From Dyella sp. A6 (GTDB taxonomy: Bacteria > Pseudomonadota > Gammaproteobacteria > Xanthomonadales > Rhodanobacteraceae): a stretch of 64,000 nt of DNA. This document shows, piece after piece, positions 18,373 through 26,173 of this stretch. A program made the position numbers and the translations under genes. The notes below the pieces were generated by a model that was not told where the DNA came from, searched no databases, and worked only from the letters and a program-made list of their open reading frames with translations. Within the stretch, counting starts at the first letter, position 1. Each line of letters opens with the position of its first letter. Where the stretch lies: the NCBI RefSeq assembly GCF_036320485.1, contig NZ_CP132911.1, forward strand, positions 1,240,001 through 1,304,000. Reading direction: 5' to 3'.

Positions 18373-18408
18373 TTGATTGTCGAGATGTGGTCGATTGATC
18401 ATGCCTAT
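18372..18408 (-). promoter_or_regulatory. OxyR binding site upstream of ahpC
   Basis: Read on the minus strand the site is ATAG-N7-CAAT-N7-ATCT-N7-CAAT, against the OxyR consensus ATAG-N7-CTAT-N7-ATAG-N7-CTAT. All three 7-nt spacers are exact, and the site abuts the -35 hexamer, the usual place for OxyR activation. oxyR itself is not in the window. Confidence 0.75.
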
Positions 18409-18487
18409 GAATGGCCGATGCAGTCACTACCCGTCATCGTGTCGGTAGCGCGTGACAGACGGATGGCTGCCGGCAGGCAGGGGATGA

Positions 18488-19705
18488 TCACCGTCGACGG
18501 GTGGGACGGGCGCCGGCGTAGTTCGCGCGCGGCCGGATCAGCCCGCCGGCTTCCTGCTGTTCCAGTGCGTGTGCCAGCCAGCCGGCCATGCGCCCGGCGG
18601 CGAACAGCGACAGGCTTGCCGTTGCGTCCTGGCCGTGCAACAGGGCCGTCGCGGCCAGTGCGAAATCCAGGCTGGGCGCGCGTCCGCTGCCGGCGGCCAC
18701 CGCGTCGACCAGGCGTTCGATGCGGGCCATTCCGGGCAGGCGCGGTCGCGCCGCTGCCAGCATTTCCAGCAGCAGGGCAGCGCGCGGATCACCTTCCGGA
18801 TAGAGCGGGTGGCCGAAGCCGGGCAGGTTCTCGCCGCGGCGCAGGCGTTCCCGCATATCGTCTTCCGGATGGCGTTCGCGCATGGCCTGCCGCAGCAGCG
18901 CATGCGCACGCGCGGTGGCACCGCCGTGCTGGGGGCCGGACAGGGCGGCCAGCCCGGCGCCGGCCGCCGCGTGAAGGCTGGCGCCGGTAGAAGCGGCCAC
19001 GCGCGTGGCAAACGCTGAGGCATTCAGTTCATGGTCGGCGCAGAGCACCAACGTGCTTCGTACCAGGTCCGGCAGGCTGGCATGCGTGTTGTTCCAGGCA
19101 AGGGCCAGTTGCTGGTGGATCGGCCGGCTGCCCGGGCGGGTGTTGGCGAGCAGGGCGGCGGTCTCGCGCAGCAAACGGGCGGCGCCTTCCCTACGCTGCT
19201 GCGGGTGCAGGCTGTGTGCATCGGGCGCGGCCAATGCCAGCAGCGGCAGTGCCGCCGCGGTGCGTTCGAGTGGCGGCAGTTCGCGATGGCGCATCAGGCC
19301 TTGCACCGCAGCGGGCCAGACGGACGGAGGTGCCGTGCCGAAAGGATCGTTGTCGTCGCAGGCCCACAGCAGGCGCGCGACTTCCTCCAGGGTCGCGCCG
19401 TCGCGGGCCAGCGCGATGGCGGACTGCCCCCGGTAGTACTGGCCGTGCGGACGGATCAGCGAGATCCGGGTTTCCAGCACCGGCAGGCCCCAGGTCAGGC
19501 TGTGTGCGGCCCCTTGTGCGGCGCCGCGCCCGGCCTGGCGCCGTTCGATCAGGCCGTCGATGTCGTCGACCCGGTATTCGCGGCTGCGACCGTCGGGACC
19601 GGCACGCGAGTCGATCTTGCCGCGGCTGACATAGGCGTACAGGGTGGCCAGGCTGATGCCCAGCCGGGCGGCGGCGTCGCGAGCGGGCAGGTAGGTGGCG
19701 TGCAT
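18488..19705 (-). CDS. Helix-turn-helix / citrate synthase fusion protein
   Basis: A 405-residue protein. Residues 3-55 are an excisionase/MerR-type helix-turn-helix (LPARDAAARLGISLATLYAYVSRGKI...REYRVDDIDGLI); residues 70-400 are a citrate-synthase fold. The catalytic triad is kept: His225 in ADHELNAS, His260 in GPQHGGA and Asp347 in PSLDFALA. The substrate-binding GFGHPLYPEGDPRA and RPRANYAG are also present, so catalysis or ligand binding is possible. It is divergent from prpB, and tandem TTGATCAA palindromes lie 10-36 bp upstream of its start, in the position of an autoregulatory operator. I infer a metabolite-sensing regulator of the methylcitrate genes. The ATG at 19705 has no ribosome binding site; AATATA 5 nt upstream would give a leaderless mRNA. 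Confidence 0.85.
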   Translation of the reverse strand: MHATYLPARDAAARLGISLATLYAYVSRGKIDSRAGPDGRSREYRVDDIDGLIERRQAGRGAAQGAAHSLTWGLPVLETRISLIRPHGQYYRGQSAIALARDGATLEEVARLLWACDDNDPFGTAPPSVWPAAVQGLMRHRELPPLERTAAALPLLALAAPDAHSLHPQQRREGAARLLRETAALLANTRPGSRPIHQQLALAWNNTHASLPDLVRSTLVLCADHELNASAFATRVAASTGASLHAAAGAGLAALSGPQHGGATARAHALLRQAMRERHPEDDMRERLRRGENLPGFGHPLYPEGDPRAALLLEMLAAARPRLPGMARIERLVDAVAAGSGRAPSLDFALAATALLHGQDATASLSLFAAGRMAGWLAHALEQQEAGGLIRPRANYAGARPTRRR

Positions 19706-20011
19706 GCAGATATATTGATTGTTTTGATCAAGATTGATCAACATGTTTTTGAGGAGCAAAGTAGCGCCCGTCCCGGATGAGGCGGATCTGCGATGCTCAG
19801 GATCGAGCGGGTATTTGATCTCGAAGCATGGCAAGTCGCTCACGACCGGTCGCACGCGGTGCATTTGGGTGCGTGATGGCACCTGGGCCGGCAGGCGCCC
19901 TGTCGAGACGCCTGCCGGTGCTGGGCGGATGCCGCCGCTGCCGTGATTTCGTGCGTTGCGGCATGGCCTGTCCGGCGCATCGCCTACACTATGAGGTTTC
20001 GGAGAGTCACC
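19706..20011. promoter_or_regulatory. Divergent control region between the HTH-citrate synthase gene and prpB
   Basis: 306 bp without a gene. It holds the TTGATCAA palindromes (19715-19741), a TTTGATCTCGAA half-site-like sequence near 19814, a CGACCGGTCG palindrome (19843-19852) and a 10-bp perfect hairpin (19888-19897 with 19909-19918). TACACT at 19985-19990 is a good prpB -10 box. No -35 box is found at the right distance, suggesting that prpB transcription needs an activator. Confidence 0.6.
19715..19741. promoter_or_regulatory. Tandem TTGATCAA palindromes, candidate operator
   Basis: Two perfect 8-bp palindromes TTGATCAA at 19724-19731 and 19734-19741, with centres 10 bp (one helical turn) apart. 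A degenerate third copy, TTGATTGT, lies at 19715-19722. They sit immediately upstream of the HTH-citrate synthase start codon, over its presumed -35 region, so binding would be expected to repress that gene. Confidence 0.6.
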
Positions 20012-20896
20012 ATGTCCCCAATCGATTCCGCCGGCGCACGTTTCCGCGCCGCTCTCGCCGAAGAACAGCCGTTGCAGGTGATCGGCGCGATCACCGCCTA
20101 CGCGGGCCTGATGGCCAGGCGCGTGGGTTACAAGGCGCTGTATCTGTCCGGCGGCGGTGTGGCCGCCAACTCGCTGGGCATGCCGGACCTGGGCATCAGC
20201 ACGATGGAAGACGTGCTGATCGACGCCCGCCGTATCGTCGACGCCACCGGCCTGCCGCTGCTGGTCGACATCGATACCGGCTGGGGCGGCGCGTTCAACA
20301 TCGCGCGCACCATCCGTTCGTTCGAGCGCGTGGGCGTGGCCGCCGTGCACATGGAGGACCAGGTCGGCCAGAAGCGCTGCGGCCATCGTCCCGGCAAGGA
20401 AGTGGTGTCGAAGGACGAAATGGTCGACCGCGTGAAGGCGGCGGTGGATGCGCGGACCGATCCGGGCTTCGTGATCATGGCGCGCACCGACGCGGCGGCA
20501 GCGGAGGGCATCGATGCGGCGATCGAGCGCGCGGTGGCCTACGTCGAGGCTGGCGCCGACATGATCTTCCCCGAAGCGATGAAAACGCTGGACGACTACC
20601 GCAAGTTCAAGGCGGCGGTGAAGGTGCCGATCCTGGCCAACCTTACCGAGTTCGGCTCCACGCCGTTCTTCACCACCGACGAGCTGCGCTCGGCCAACGT
20701 GGATATAGCGTTGTACTGCTGCGGTGCCTATCGCGCCATGAACAAGGCCGCGCTGAATTTCTACGAGACGGTGCGCCGCGAAGGCACCCAGAAAAACATC
20801 ATCGACACCCTGCAGACGCGCGAGGAGCTTTACGACTTCCTCGGCTACCACGCCTACGAGCGCAAGCTCGACGAGCTGTTCTCGAAGAAAGGCTGA
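20012..20896 (+). CDS. prpB: 2-methylisocitrate lyase
   Basis: A 294-residue PEP mutase/isocitrate lyase superfamily enzyme that splits 2-methylisocitrate into pyruvate and succinate, the last step of the methylcitrate cycle. Landmarks are [17 protein letters not shown] (residues 45-61), the Mg2+-binding VDIDTGWGG, the signature [11 protein letters not shown] with catalytic Cys123, and [18 protein letters not shown] at 20001-20006, 6 nt before ATG 20012, fixes the start. prpC follows 74 bp later on the same strand. Confidence 0.96.
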   Translation: MSPIDSAGARFRAALAEEQPLQVIGAITAYAGLMARRVGYKALYLSGGGVAANSLGMPDLGISTMEDVLIDARRIVDATGLPLLVDIDTGWGGAFNIARTIRSFERVGVAAVHMEDQVGQKRCGHRPGKEVVSKDEMVDRVKAAVDARTDPGFVIMARTDAAAAEGIDAAIERAVAYVEAGADMIFPEAMKTLDDYRKFKAAVKVPILANLTEFGSTPFFTTDELRSANVDIALYCCGAYRAMNKAALNFYETVRREGTQKNIIDTLQTREELYDFLGYHAYERKLDELFSKKG

Positions 20897-20970
20897 GCAG
20901 GTCACGCATTCCGTCGTCCGGCCGCCTGCTGCGCCGGTCGGCATCCGCAAGCATTGAGGAGATACATCCC

Positions 20971-22116
20971 ATGAGCGAGCAAGTCCTTCCCAAGGCCAAG
21001 AAATCGGTGGCGCTGTCCGGTGTCGCTGCCGGCAACACGGCGCTGTGCACGGTCGGCCGCAGCGGCAACGATCTGCATTACCGCGGCTATGACATCCATG
21101 ACCTTGCGGCCAAGGGCTGCTTCGAGGAAGTGGCGCATCTTCTGGTCTACGGCGTGCTGCCGAACTGGACCGAGCTGCAGAACTACAAGGCCCGCCTGAA
21201 GCGCCTGCGCGGCCTGCCGGCGCCGGTGAAGGCCGCGATGGAGCTGCTGCCGGCGGCGACCCATCCGATGGACGTGCTGCGCACCGGCTGCTCGGTGATG
21301 GGCACGGTGCTGCCGGAAAAGGACGACCACAACATCACCGGTGCGCGCGATATCGCCGACCGCCTGATGGCCAGCTTCGGATCGATGCTGCTGTACTGGT
21401 ACCACTTCAGCCACAACGGCAAGCGCATCGAGACCGAGACCGATGATGATTCGATCGCCGCGCACTTCCTGCACCTGCTGCACGGCAAGGCGCCCAGTGA
21501 GCTGCATGCCACCGCGCTGGACAAGTCGCTGGTGCTGTACGCCGAGCACGAGTTCAATGCGTCGACCTTCACCGCGCGCGTGATCGCCGGTACCGGGTCG
21601 GACATGTACTCGTCGATCACCGGCGCGATCGGCGCGCTGCGCGGTCCTAAGCACGGCGGCGCGAACGAGGTGGCGATGGAGATCATCGCGCGCTATCGCA
21701 GCGCCGACGACGCCGAGGCGGACATCCGCGCCCGCGTCGAGCGCAAGGAGATCATCATCGGCTTCGGCCACCCGGTGTACACGGTGGCCGATCCGCGCAA
21801 CGTGATCATCAAGGAGATCTCGCGCAAGCTGTGCACCGAGGGCGGCAATCCGGTGCTGTTCGACGTGTCCGAGCGCATCGAGAATGTGATGGGTGAGATC
21901 AAGAAGATGTTCCCCAACCTCGACTGGTTCTCGGCCAGCGCCTACCACATGATGGGCGTGCCGACCGCGATGTTCACGCCGCTGTTCGTGATCGCGCGTA
22001 CCTCCGGCTGGAGCGCGCACGTGATCGAGCAGCGCCAGGACGGCAAGATCATCCGTCCCAGTGCCAACTACACTGGGCCGGAAGACCAGACCTACGTGCC
22101 GATCGACAAGCGCTGA
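20971..22116 (+). CDS. prpC: 2-methylcitrate synthase
   Basis: A 381-residue citrate-synthase family enzyme condensing propionyl-CoA with oxaloacetate. The PrpC-like N-terminus reads [27 protein letters not shown]. Catalytic residues are His193 (AEHEFNAS), His228 (GPKHGGANE) and Asp318 (NLDWFSAS), and the C-terminus is [24 protein letters not shown] upstream supports ATG 20971. A longer open frame from 19828 runs through prpB out of frame and is an artefact. The gene ends at a hairpin terminator; the cycle continues with acnD beyond an oppositely oriented terC. Confidence 0.96.
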   Translation: MSEQVLPKAKKSVALSGVAAGNTALCTVGRSGNDLHYRGYDIHDLAAKGCFEEVAHLLVYGVLPNWTELQNYKARLKRLRGLPAPVKAAMELLPAATHPMDVLRTGCSVMGTVLPEKDDHNITGARDIADRLMASFGSMLLYWYHFSHNGKRIETETDDDSIAAHFLHLLHGKAPSELHATALDKSLVLYAEHEFNASTFTARVIAGTGSDMYSSITGAIGALRGPKHGGANEVAMEIIARYRSADDAEADIRARVERKEIIIGFGHPVYTVADPRNVIIKEISRKLCTEGGNPVLFDVSERIENVMGEIKKMFPNLDWFSASAYHMMGVPTAMFTPLFVIARTSGWSAHVIEQRQDGKIIRPSANYTGPEDQTYVPIDKR

Positions 22117-22125
22117 CCTGAGCGG

Positions 22126-22150
22126 AGCGCCCGTCGCGAAGGCGGGCGCT
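22126..22150 (+). terminator. prpC terminator
   Basis: An 8-bp perfect stem AGCGCCCG/CGGGCGCT with a 9-nt loop, 10 bp after the prpC stop codon. The T-tract is weak (TTGCC). Confidence 0.65.
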
Positions 22151-22157
22151 TTGCCTG

Positions 22158-22393
22158 ATGAATCTCGCGCTGGCCCAATGGACTCTCGCTCTCGCTCTCG
22201 CTGCTCCTGCGGCATGGTCGCCCCGGGGCGATTATCACCACTGGGGGGCGTCAACTTCACCGTGGCGATAGCGATCTGCGTGATCCTGCACTACGAGGTG
22301 CTGTCGGCGCTTTCGCGGGGTCTGGGCAGGCTTGAGCGCAGCAACAGCGGACACCAGCGACCAGGAGTTGCGGCGTTTTGGCGTAAGAACTGA
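22158..22393 (+). pseudogene. Possible remnant of a membrane (ion-channel-like) gene
   Basis: From ATG 22158 a hydrophobic start (MNLALAQWTLALALAAPAAW) runs for 37 codons to a stop. In a different frame, 22214-22393, a second hydrophobic stretch continues (VNFTVAIAICVILHYEVLSALSRGLGRL) to a stop next to terC. Together they look like the frameshifted and truncated front of a small membrane protein; the IHYEVL-like segment recalls xanthomonad potassium-channel-family proteins. A CTCTCG triplet-like repeat sits at the presumed break. The family guess is weak; the region could also be chance open frames. Confidence 0.25.
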
Positions 22394-22394
22394 T

Positions 22395-23075
22395 TCAAGT
22401 GATGCGGGTAGGCGGTTGCCGCCGACGAGCCAGCCAGCCACCGCCGCAGATGCCAAGCACGAACAGCACGTCGAGTCCGTACCTGGCCCACGGACGCGGC
22501 TTGAACCAGGCGTCGAGCAGTCCGTCGTGGGCGATCATGCGGGCTGCGGTCCAGGCAATGGCGCCGGCGCCAACGTAGATGATCGCCGGATAGCGTGCGA
22601 TCAGCCGCAGGATCAGCGTGCTGCCCCAGACCACCAGCGGAACGCTGATGAGCAGACCGAGGATGACCAGTCCCATATGACCTTTCGACGCGCCAGCAAT
22701 CGCCAGTACGTTGTCCAGGCCCATCAGTGCGTCGGCCACAACGATGGTCTTCAGCGCAGCCCAGAAGGTGTCGCCGGGGCGGATGTCGCGGTCTTCTTCC
22801 TCGTGCCGGAGCAGCTTCCAGGCGATCGGCAGCAGGACCAGTCCGCCGGCCAGCATCAGTCCGGGCAGCTTGAGCAGGTACACCACGACGGCGGTCAACA
22901 GCACGCGTATGCCGACGGCGCCGAAGGTGCCCCAGAACACGGCCTTGCGCTGCAGCTCGGGCGGCAGGTTGCGTGCGGCCAGTGCGATAACAATGGCATT
23001 GTCGCCGGCCAGCACGAGGTCCAGCAGCACGATGGCCATCAGGCCGGAGAAAAGCTCGGGGGTAAGGAAGGCCAT
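22395..23075 (-). CDS. TerC-family integral membrane protein (probable Mn2+ exporter)
   Basis: A 226-residue polytopic membrane protein with about seven hydrophobic segments. It has the two family signatures LVLAGDNAIVIALAARNLP (about residues 20-38) and VVADALMGLDNVLAIAGAS (about 117-135), whose Asp and Asn residues line the ion path. TerC/YjbE-type proteins are linked to metal export, notably manganese. A yybP-ykoY riboswitch in the leader strongly supports a Mn2+ role here. The start at 23075 has AGGA 11 nt upstream. The gene is inserted against the direction of the prp genes, between prpC and acnD. Confidence 0.92.
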   Translation of the reverse strand: MAFLTPELFSGLMAIVLLDLVLAGDNAIVIALAARNLPPELQRKAVFWGTFGAVGIRVLLTAVVVYLLKLPGLMLAGGLVLLPIAWKLLRHEEEDRDIRPGDTFWAALKTIVVADALMGLDNVLAIAGASKGHMGLVILGLLISVPLVVWGSTLILRLIARYPAIIYVGAGAIAWTAARMIAHDGLLDAWFKPRPWARYGLDVLFVLGICGGGWLARRRQPPTRIT

Positions 23076-23129
23076 GCGGTTCGGTTCCTGCGCGCCGGAC
23101 AAATGCAGCAACCACGGGTGCACGCTGCC

Positions 23130-23262
23130 CCGCGATTACCGCAAAAGTCTCGTTCGCGGCGCCGCCGCTGCAGTGACCGGAGCGGTGTTCCGCTCGTGAT
23201 GACGACCACTGCACGAACGCCCGGTGAGGCGGCGTCCGGAACTACTCCCCTTTGGGATAAGT
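23130..23262 (-). promoter_or_regulatory. yybP-ykoY (Mn2+-sensing) riboswitch upstream of terC
   Basis: The minus strand carries the family's conserved blocks in order: AAAGGGGAGTAG (about 23253-23242), then GTCGTCATCACGAGCGG (23206-23190), then CGAGACTTTTGCGG (about 23152-23139). These correspond to the GGGGAGUAG, CGUCAUCA and GAGACCUUUGC elements of known yybP-ykoY RNAs such as those of E. coli alx and mntP. The aptamer ends about 55 bp before the terC ATG. This class binds Mn2+ and turns on exporter genes. Confidence 0.88.
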
Positions 23263-23270
23263 ACCCAAGC

Positions 23271-23300
23271 ATTGTCGAGGCCGGCCGGCACGCCGGTCAA
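23271..23300 (-). promoter_or_regulatory. Promoter of the riboswitch-terC transcript
   Basis: On the minus strand, -35 TTGACC (23300-23295) and -10 GACAAT (23276-23271) are 18 bp apart. The predicted transcription start near 23264 coincides with the 5' end of the riboswitch. Confidence 0.5.
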
Positions 23301-23476
23301 GCCGGTAACGCCGTACTGGACATTTACTCTCATTACACTAGACCCGTTTTGCATCGCTTTGGCGTTTGCCGCGGACATCGTTCCGGCAGCCTCGCGATCG
23401 GTCGTCGGGTGACGACGCACGGGCCACTCACAGGCCTGCTGTCAGCGGGTGTTTCCCTTCAGGATTCCAGACCGTC

Positions 23477-26071
23477 ATGAATACCAACTACCGCCAGCCC
23501 CTTCCCGGCACTTCGCTGGACTATTTCGATGCGCGCGCCGCCGTGGAGGCGATCCAGCCGGGCGCCTACGATGCCTTGCCGTACACCTCGCGCGTGCTCG
23601 CCGAGAACCTGGTGCGTCGCTGCGATCCGGCGATCCTCGACGAGTCGCTGAAGCAGTTGATCGAGCGCAAGCGCGAGCGCGATTTTCCGTGGTTCCCGGC
23701 ACGCGTGGTGTGCCACGACATCCTGGGCCAGACCGCGCTGGTCGATCTGGCCGGCCTGCGCGACGCGATCGCCGATCGCGGTGGCGATCCGGCCAAGGTG
23801 AACCCGGTGGTGCCGGTGCAGCTGATCGTCGACCACTCGCTGGCGGTGGAATGCGGCGGCTTCGATCCAGACGCGTTCAGGAAGAACCGCGCGATCGAGG
23901 ATCGCCGCAACGAGGACCGCTTCCACTTCATCGAGTGGACCAAGCAGGCGTTCGAGAACGTCGACGTGATCCCGCCGGGCAACGGCATCATGCACCAGAT
24001 CAACCTGGAGAAGATGTCGCCGGTGGTTGGCGTACGTGATGGCGTGGCGTATCCGGACACCTGCGTCGGTACCGACAGCCACACCCCGCACGTGGATGCG
24101 CTCGGCGTCATCGCCGTCGGCGTGGGTGGTCTGGAGGCCGAGAGCGTGATGCTCGGCCGCGCCTCGTGGATGCGCCTGCCGAACATCGTCGGTGTCGAAC
24201 TCACCGGCAAGCGCCAGAGCGGCATCACCGCCACCGATATCGTGCTGGCGCTCACCGAGTTCCTGCGCAAGGAAAAGGTGGTCGGTGCCTTCCTTGAATT
24301 CCGCGGCGAAGGGGCAGCCAGCCTCACCCTGGGCGATCGCGCCACCATCTCCAACATGGCGCCCGAATACGGCGCCACCGCCGCGATGTTCTTCATCGAC
24401 AACCAGACCCTGGACTACCTGCGCCTCACCGGTCGCAGCGACGAGCAGGTCAGGCTGGTCGAGACCTACGCCAGGACGGCGGGCCTGTGGGCCGATACGC
24501 TTGCCGATGCGCAGTACGAGCGCACGCTGACGTTCGACCTGTCCGCGGTGGTGCGCAACATGGCCGGCCCGTCCAATCCACACAAGCGACTGCCGACGTC
24601 CGACCTGGCGGCGCGCGGGATCGCCGGCGAGTGGACCGAACAGCCGGGGCAGATGCCCGACGGTGCGGTGATCATTGCCGCGATCACCAGTTGCACCAAC
24701 ACCAGCAACCCGCGCAACGTGATTGCCGCCGCGCTGCTGGCACGCAACGCCAACGCGCGTGGCCTGACCCGCAAGCCGTGGGTGAAGAGCTCGCTGGCAC
24801 CCGGTTCGCGGGCGGTGCAGTTGTATCTGGAAGAAGCGAAGCTGCTGCCGGAGCTGGAGAAGCTGGGCTTCGGCATCGTGGCGTTCGCCTGCACCACCTG
24901 CAACGGCATGTCGGGCGCGCTCGATCCGAAGATCCAGCAGGAGATCATCGACCGCGACCTGTATTCGACGGCCGTGCTGTCTGGCAACCGCAACTTCGAC
25001 GGGCGCATCCATCCGTATGCCAAGCAGGCCTTCCTGGCTTCGCCGCCGCTGGTGGTGGCCTACGCCATCGCCGGCACCATCCGCTTCGACATCGAGAAGG
25101 ACGTGCTGGGCATCGATGCGGATGGCCAGCCGGTGATGCTCAAGGACATCTGGCCGTCGGACGAGGAGATCGATGCGATCGTGTCCGCCAGCGTGAAGCC
25201 GGAGCAGTTCCGCACGGTGTACGAGCCGATGTTCGCTCGCACCGGACACAGCGGTACCCGTGCCGCGCCGCTCTATGCATGGCGTCCGCAGAGCACCTAC
25301 ATACGATGCCCGCCGTACTGGGAGGGCGCTTTGGCGGGCGAGCGCACGCTGACCGGGATGCGCCCGCTGGCGGTGCTTGGCGACAACATCACCACCGATC
25401 ACCTGTCGCCGTCCAACGCGATCCTGCCGACCAGCGCGGCAGGCGAGTACCTTGCGAAAATGGGTTTGCCGGAAGAGGACTTCAATTCCTACGCGACCCA
25501 TCGCGGCGACCATCTCACCGCGCAGCGCGCCACCTTCGCCAACCCGACCCTGGTCAACGAGATGGCTGTGGTCGATGGTGAAGTGAAGCGTGGTTCGCTG
25601 GCCCGGGTGGAGCCGGAAGGCAAGGTCATGCGCATGTGGGAAGCGATCGAGACCTACATGGACCGCAAGCAGCCGCTGATCGTGATCGCCGGTGCCGACT
25701 ACGGCCAGGGTTCCTCGCGCGACTGGGCCGCGAAGGGCGTGCGTCTGGCGGGCGTGGAAGCGATCGCGGCCGAGGGCTTCGAGCGCATCCATCGCACCAA
25801 CCTGATCGGCATGGGCGTGCTGCCGCTGGAGTTCAAGCCGGGCACCAACCGCAAGACGCTGGCGATCGATGGCAGCGAGACCTTCGATGTGATCGGCGAG
25901 CGCAGGCCGGGCGCCGATCTCACCCTGGTCATCCACCGCAAGGACGGCGAGCGTGTCGAGGTGCCGGTGACCTGTCGCCTGGATACCGCCGAGGAGGTGC
26001 TGATCTACGAAGCGGGTGGGGTGCTGCAGCGTTTCGCGCAGGACTTCATCGAGGCGTCGCAGGCTGCCTGA
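23477..26071 (+). CDS. acnD: 2-methylcitrate dehydratase, Fe-S dependent (AcnD)
   Basis: An 864-residue aconitase-superfamily enzyme of AcnD length (about 865). It dehydrates 2-methylcitrate toward 2-methylaconitate in the AcnD/PrpF version of the methylcitrate cycle. The 4Fe-4S ligands are Cys406 (TSCTNTSNP) and Cys472/Cys475 (ACTTCNG). Other active-site stretches are DSHTPHVDALGVIAVGVGG, LGDNITTDHLSPSNAI and ADYGQGSSRDWAAKG. The start at ATG 23477 (MNTNYRQPLPG) is preceded by a weak AGGAT site; the in-frame extension to 23366 is not conserved-looking. prpF follows 102 bp downstream. Confidence 0.96.
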   Translation: MNTNYRQPLPGTSLDYFDARAAVEAIQPGAYDALPYTSRVLAENLVRRCDPAILDESLKQLIERKRERDFPWFPARVVCHDILGQTALVDLAGLRDAIADRGGDPAKVNPVVPVQLIVDHSLAVECGGFDPDAFRKNRAIEDRRNEDRFHFIEWTKQAFENVDVIPPGNGIMHQINLEKMSPVVGVRDGVAYPDTCVGTDSHTPHVDALGVIAVGVGGLEAESVMLGRASWMRLPNIVGVELTGKRQSGITATDIVLALTEFLRKEKVVGAFLEFRGEGAASLTLGDRATISNMAPEYGATAAMFFIDNQTLDYLRLTGRSDEQVRLVETYARTAGLWADTLADAQYERTLTFDLSAVVRNMAGPSNPHKRLPTSDLAARGIAGEWTEQPGQMPDGAVIIAAITSCTNTSNPRNVIAAALLARNANARGLTRKPWVKSSLAPGSRAVQLYLEEAKLLPELEKLGFGIVAFACTTCNGMSGALDPKIQQEIIDRDLYSTAVLSGNRNFDGRIHPYAKQAFLASPPLVVAYAIAGTIRFDIEKDVLGIDADGQPVMLKDIWPSDEEIDAIVSASVKPEQFRTVYEPMFARTGHSGTRAAPLYAWRPQSTYIRCPPYWEGALAGERTLTGMRPLAVLGDNITTDHLSPSNAILPTSAAGEYLAKMGLPEEDFNSYATHRGDHLTAQRATFANPTLVNEMAVVDGEVKRGSLARVEPEGKVMRMWEAIETYMDRKQPLIVIAGADYGQGSSRDWAAKGVRLAGVEAIAAEGFERIHRTNLIGMGVLPLEFKPGTNRKTLAIDGSETFDVIGERRPGADLTLVIHRKDGERVEVPVTCRLDTAEEVLIYEAGGVLQRFAQDFIEASQAA

Positions 26072-26173
26072 TTTCTTGCCGGTCCGCGTGGGGGCATTGC
26101 ATCACCACGCGGCAGCCGTCCTTGCTCGCCCCCGAGGTGCGGGCAAGTCCCAGTCAACCAGGACAAAACAACC

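Noticed and set aside
19828..22116. 762-codon frame that could suggest a PrpB-PrpC fusion
   Set aside because: The first 380 codons are out of frame with prpB and show no similarity; prpC has its own ATG at 20971 with a TGAGGAG site.
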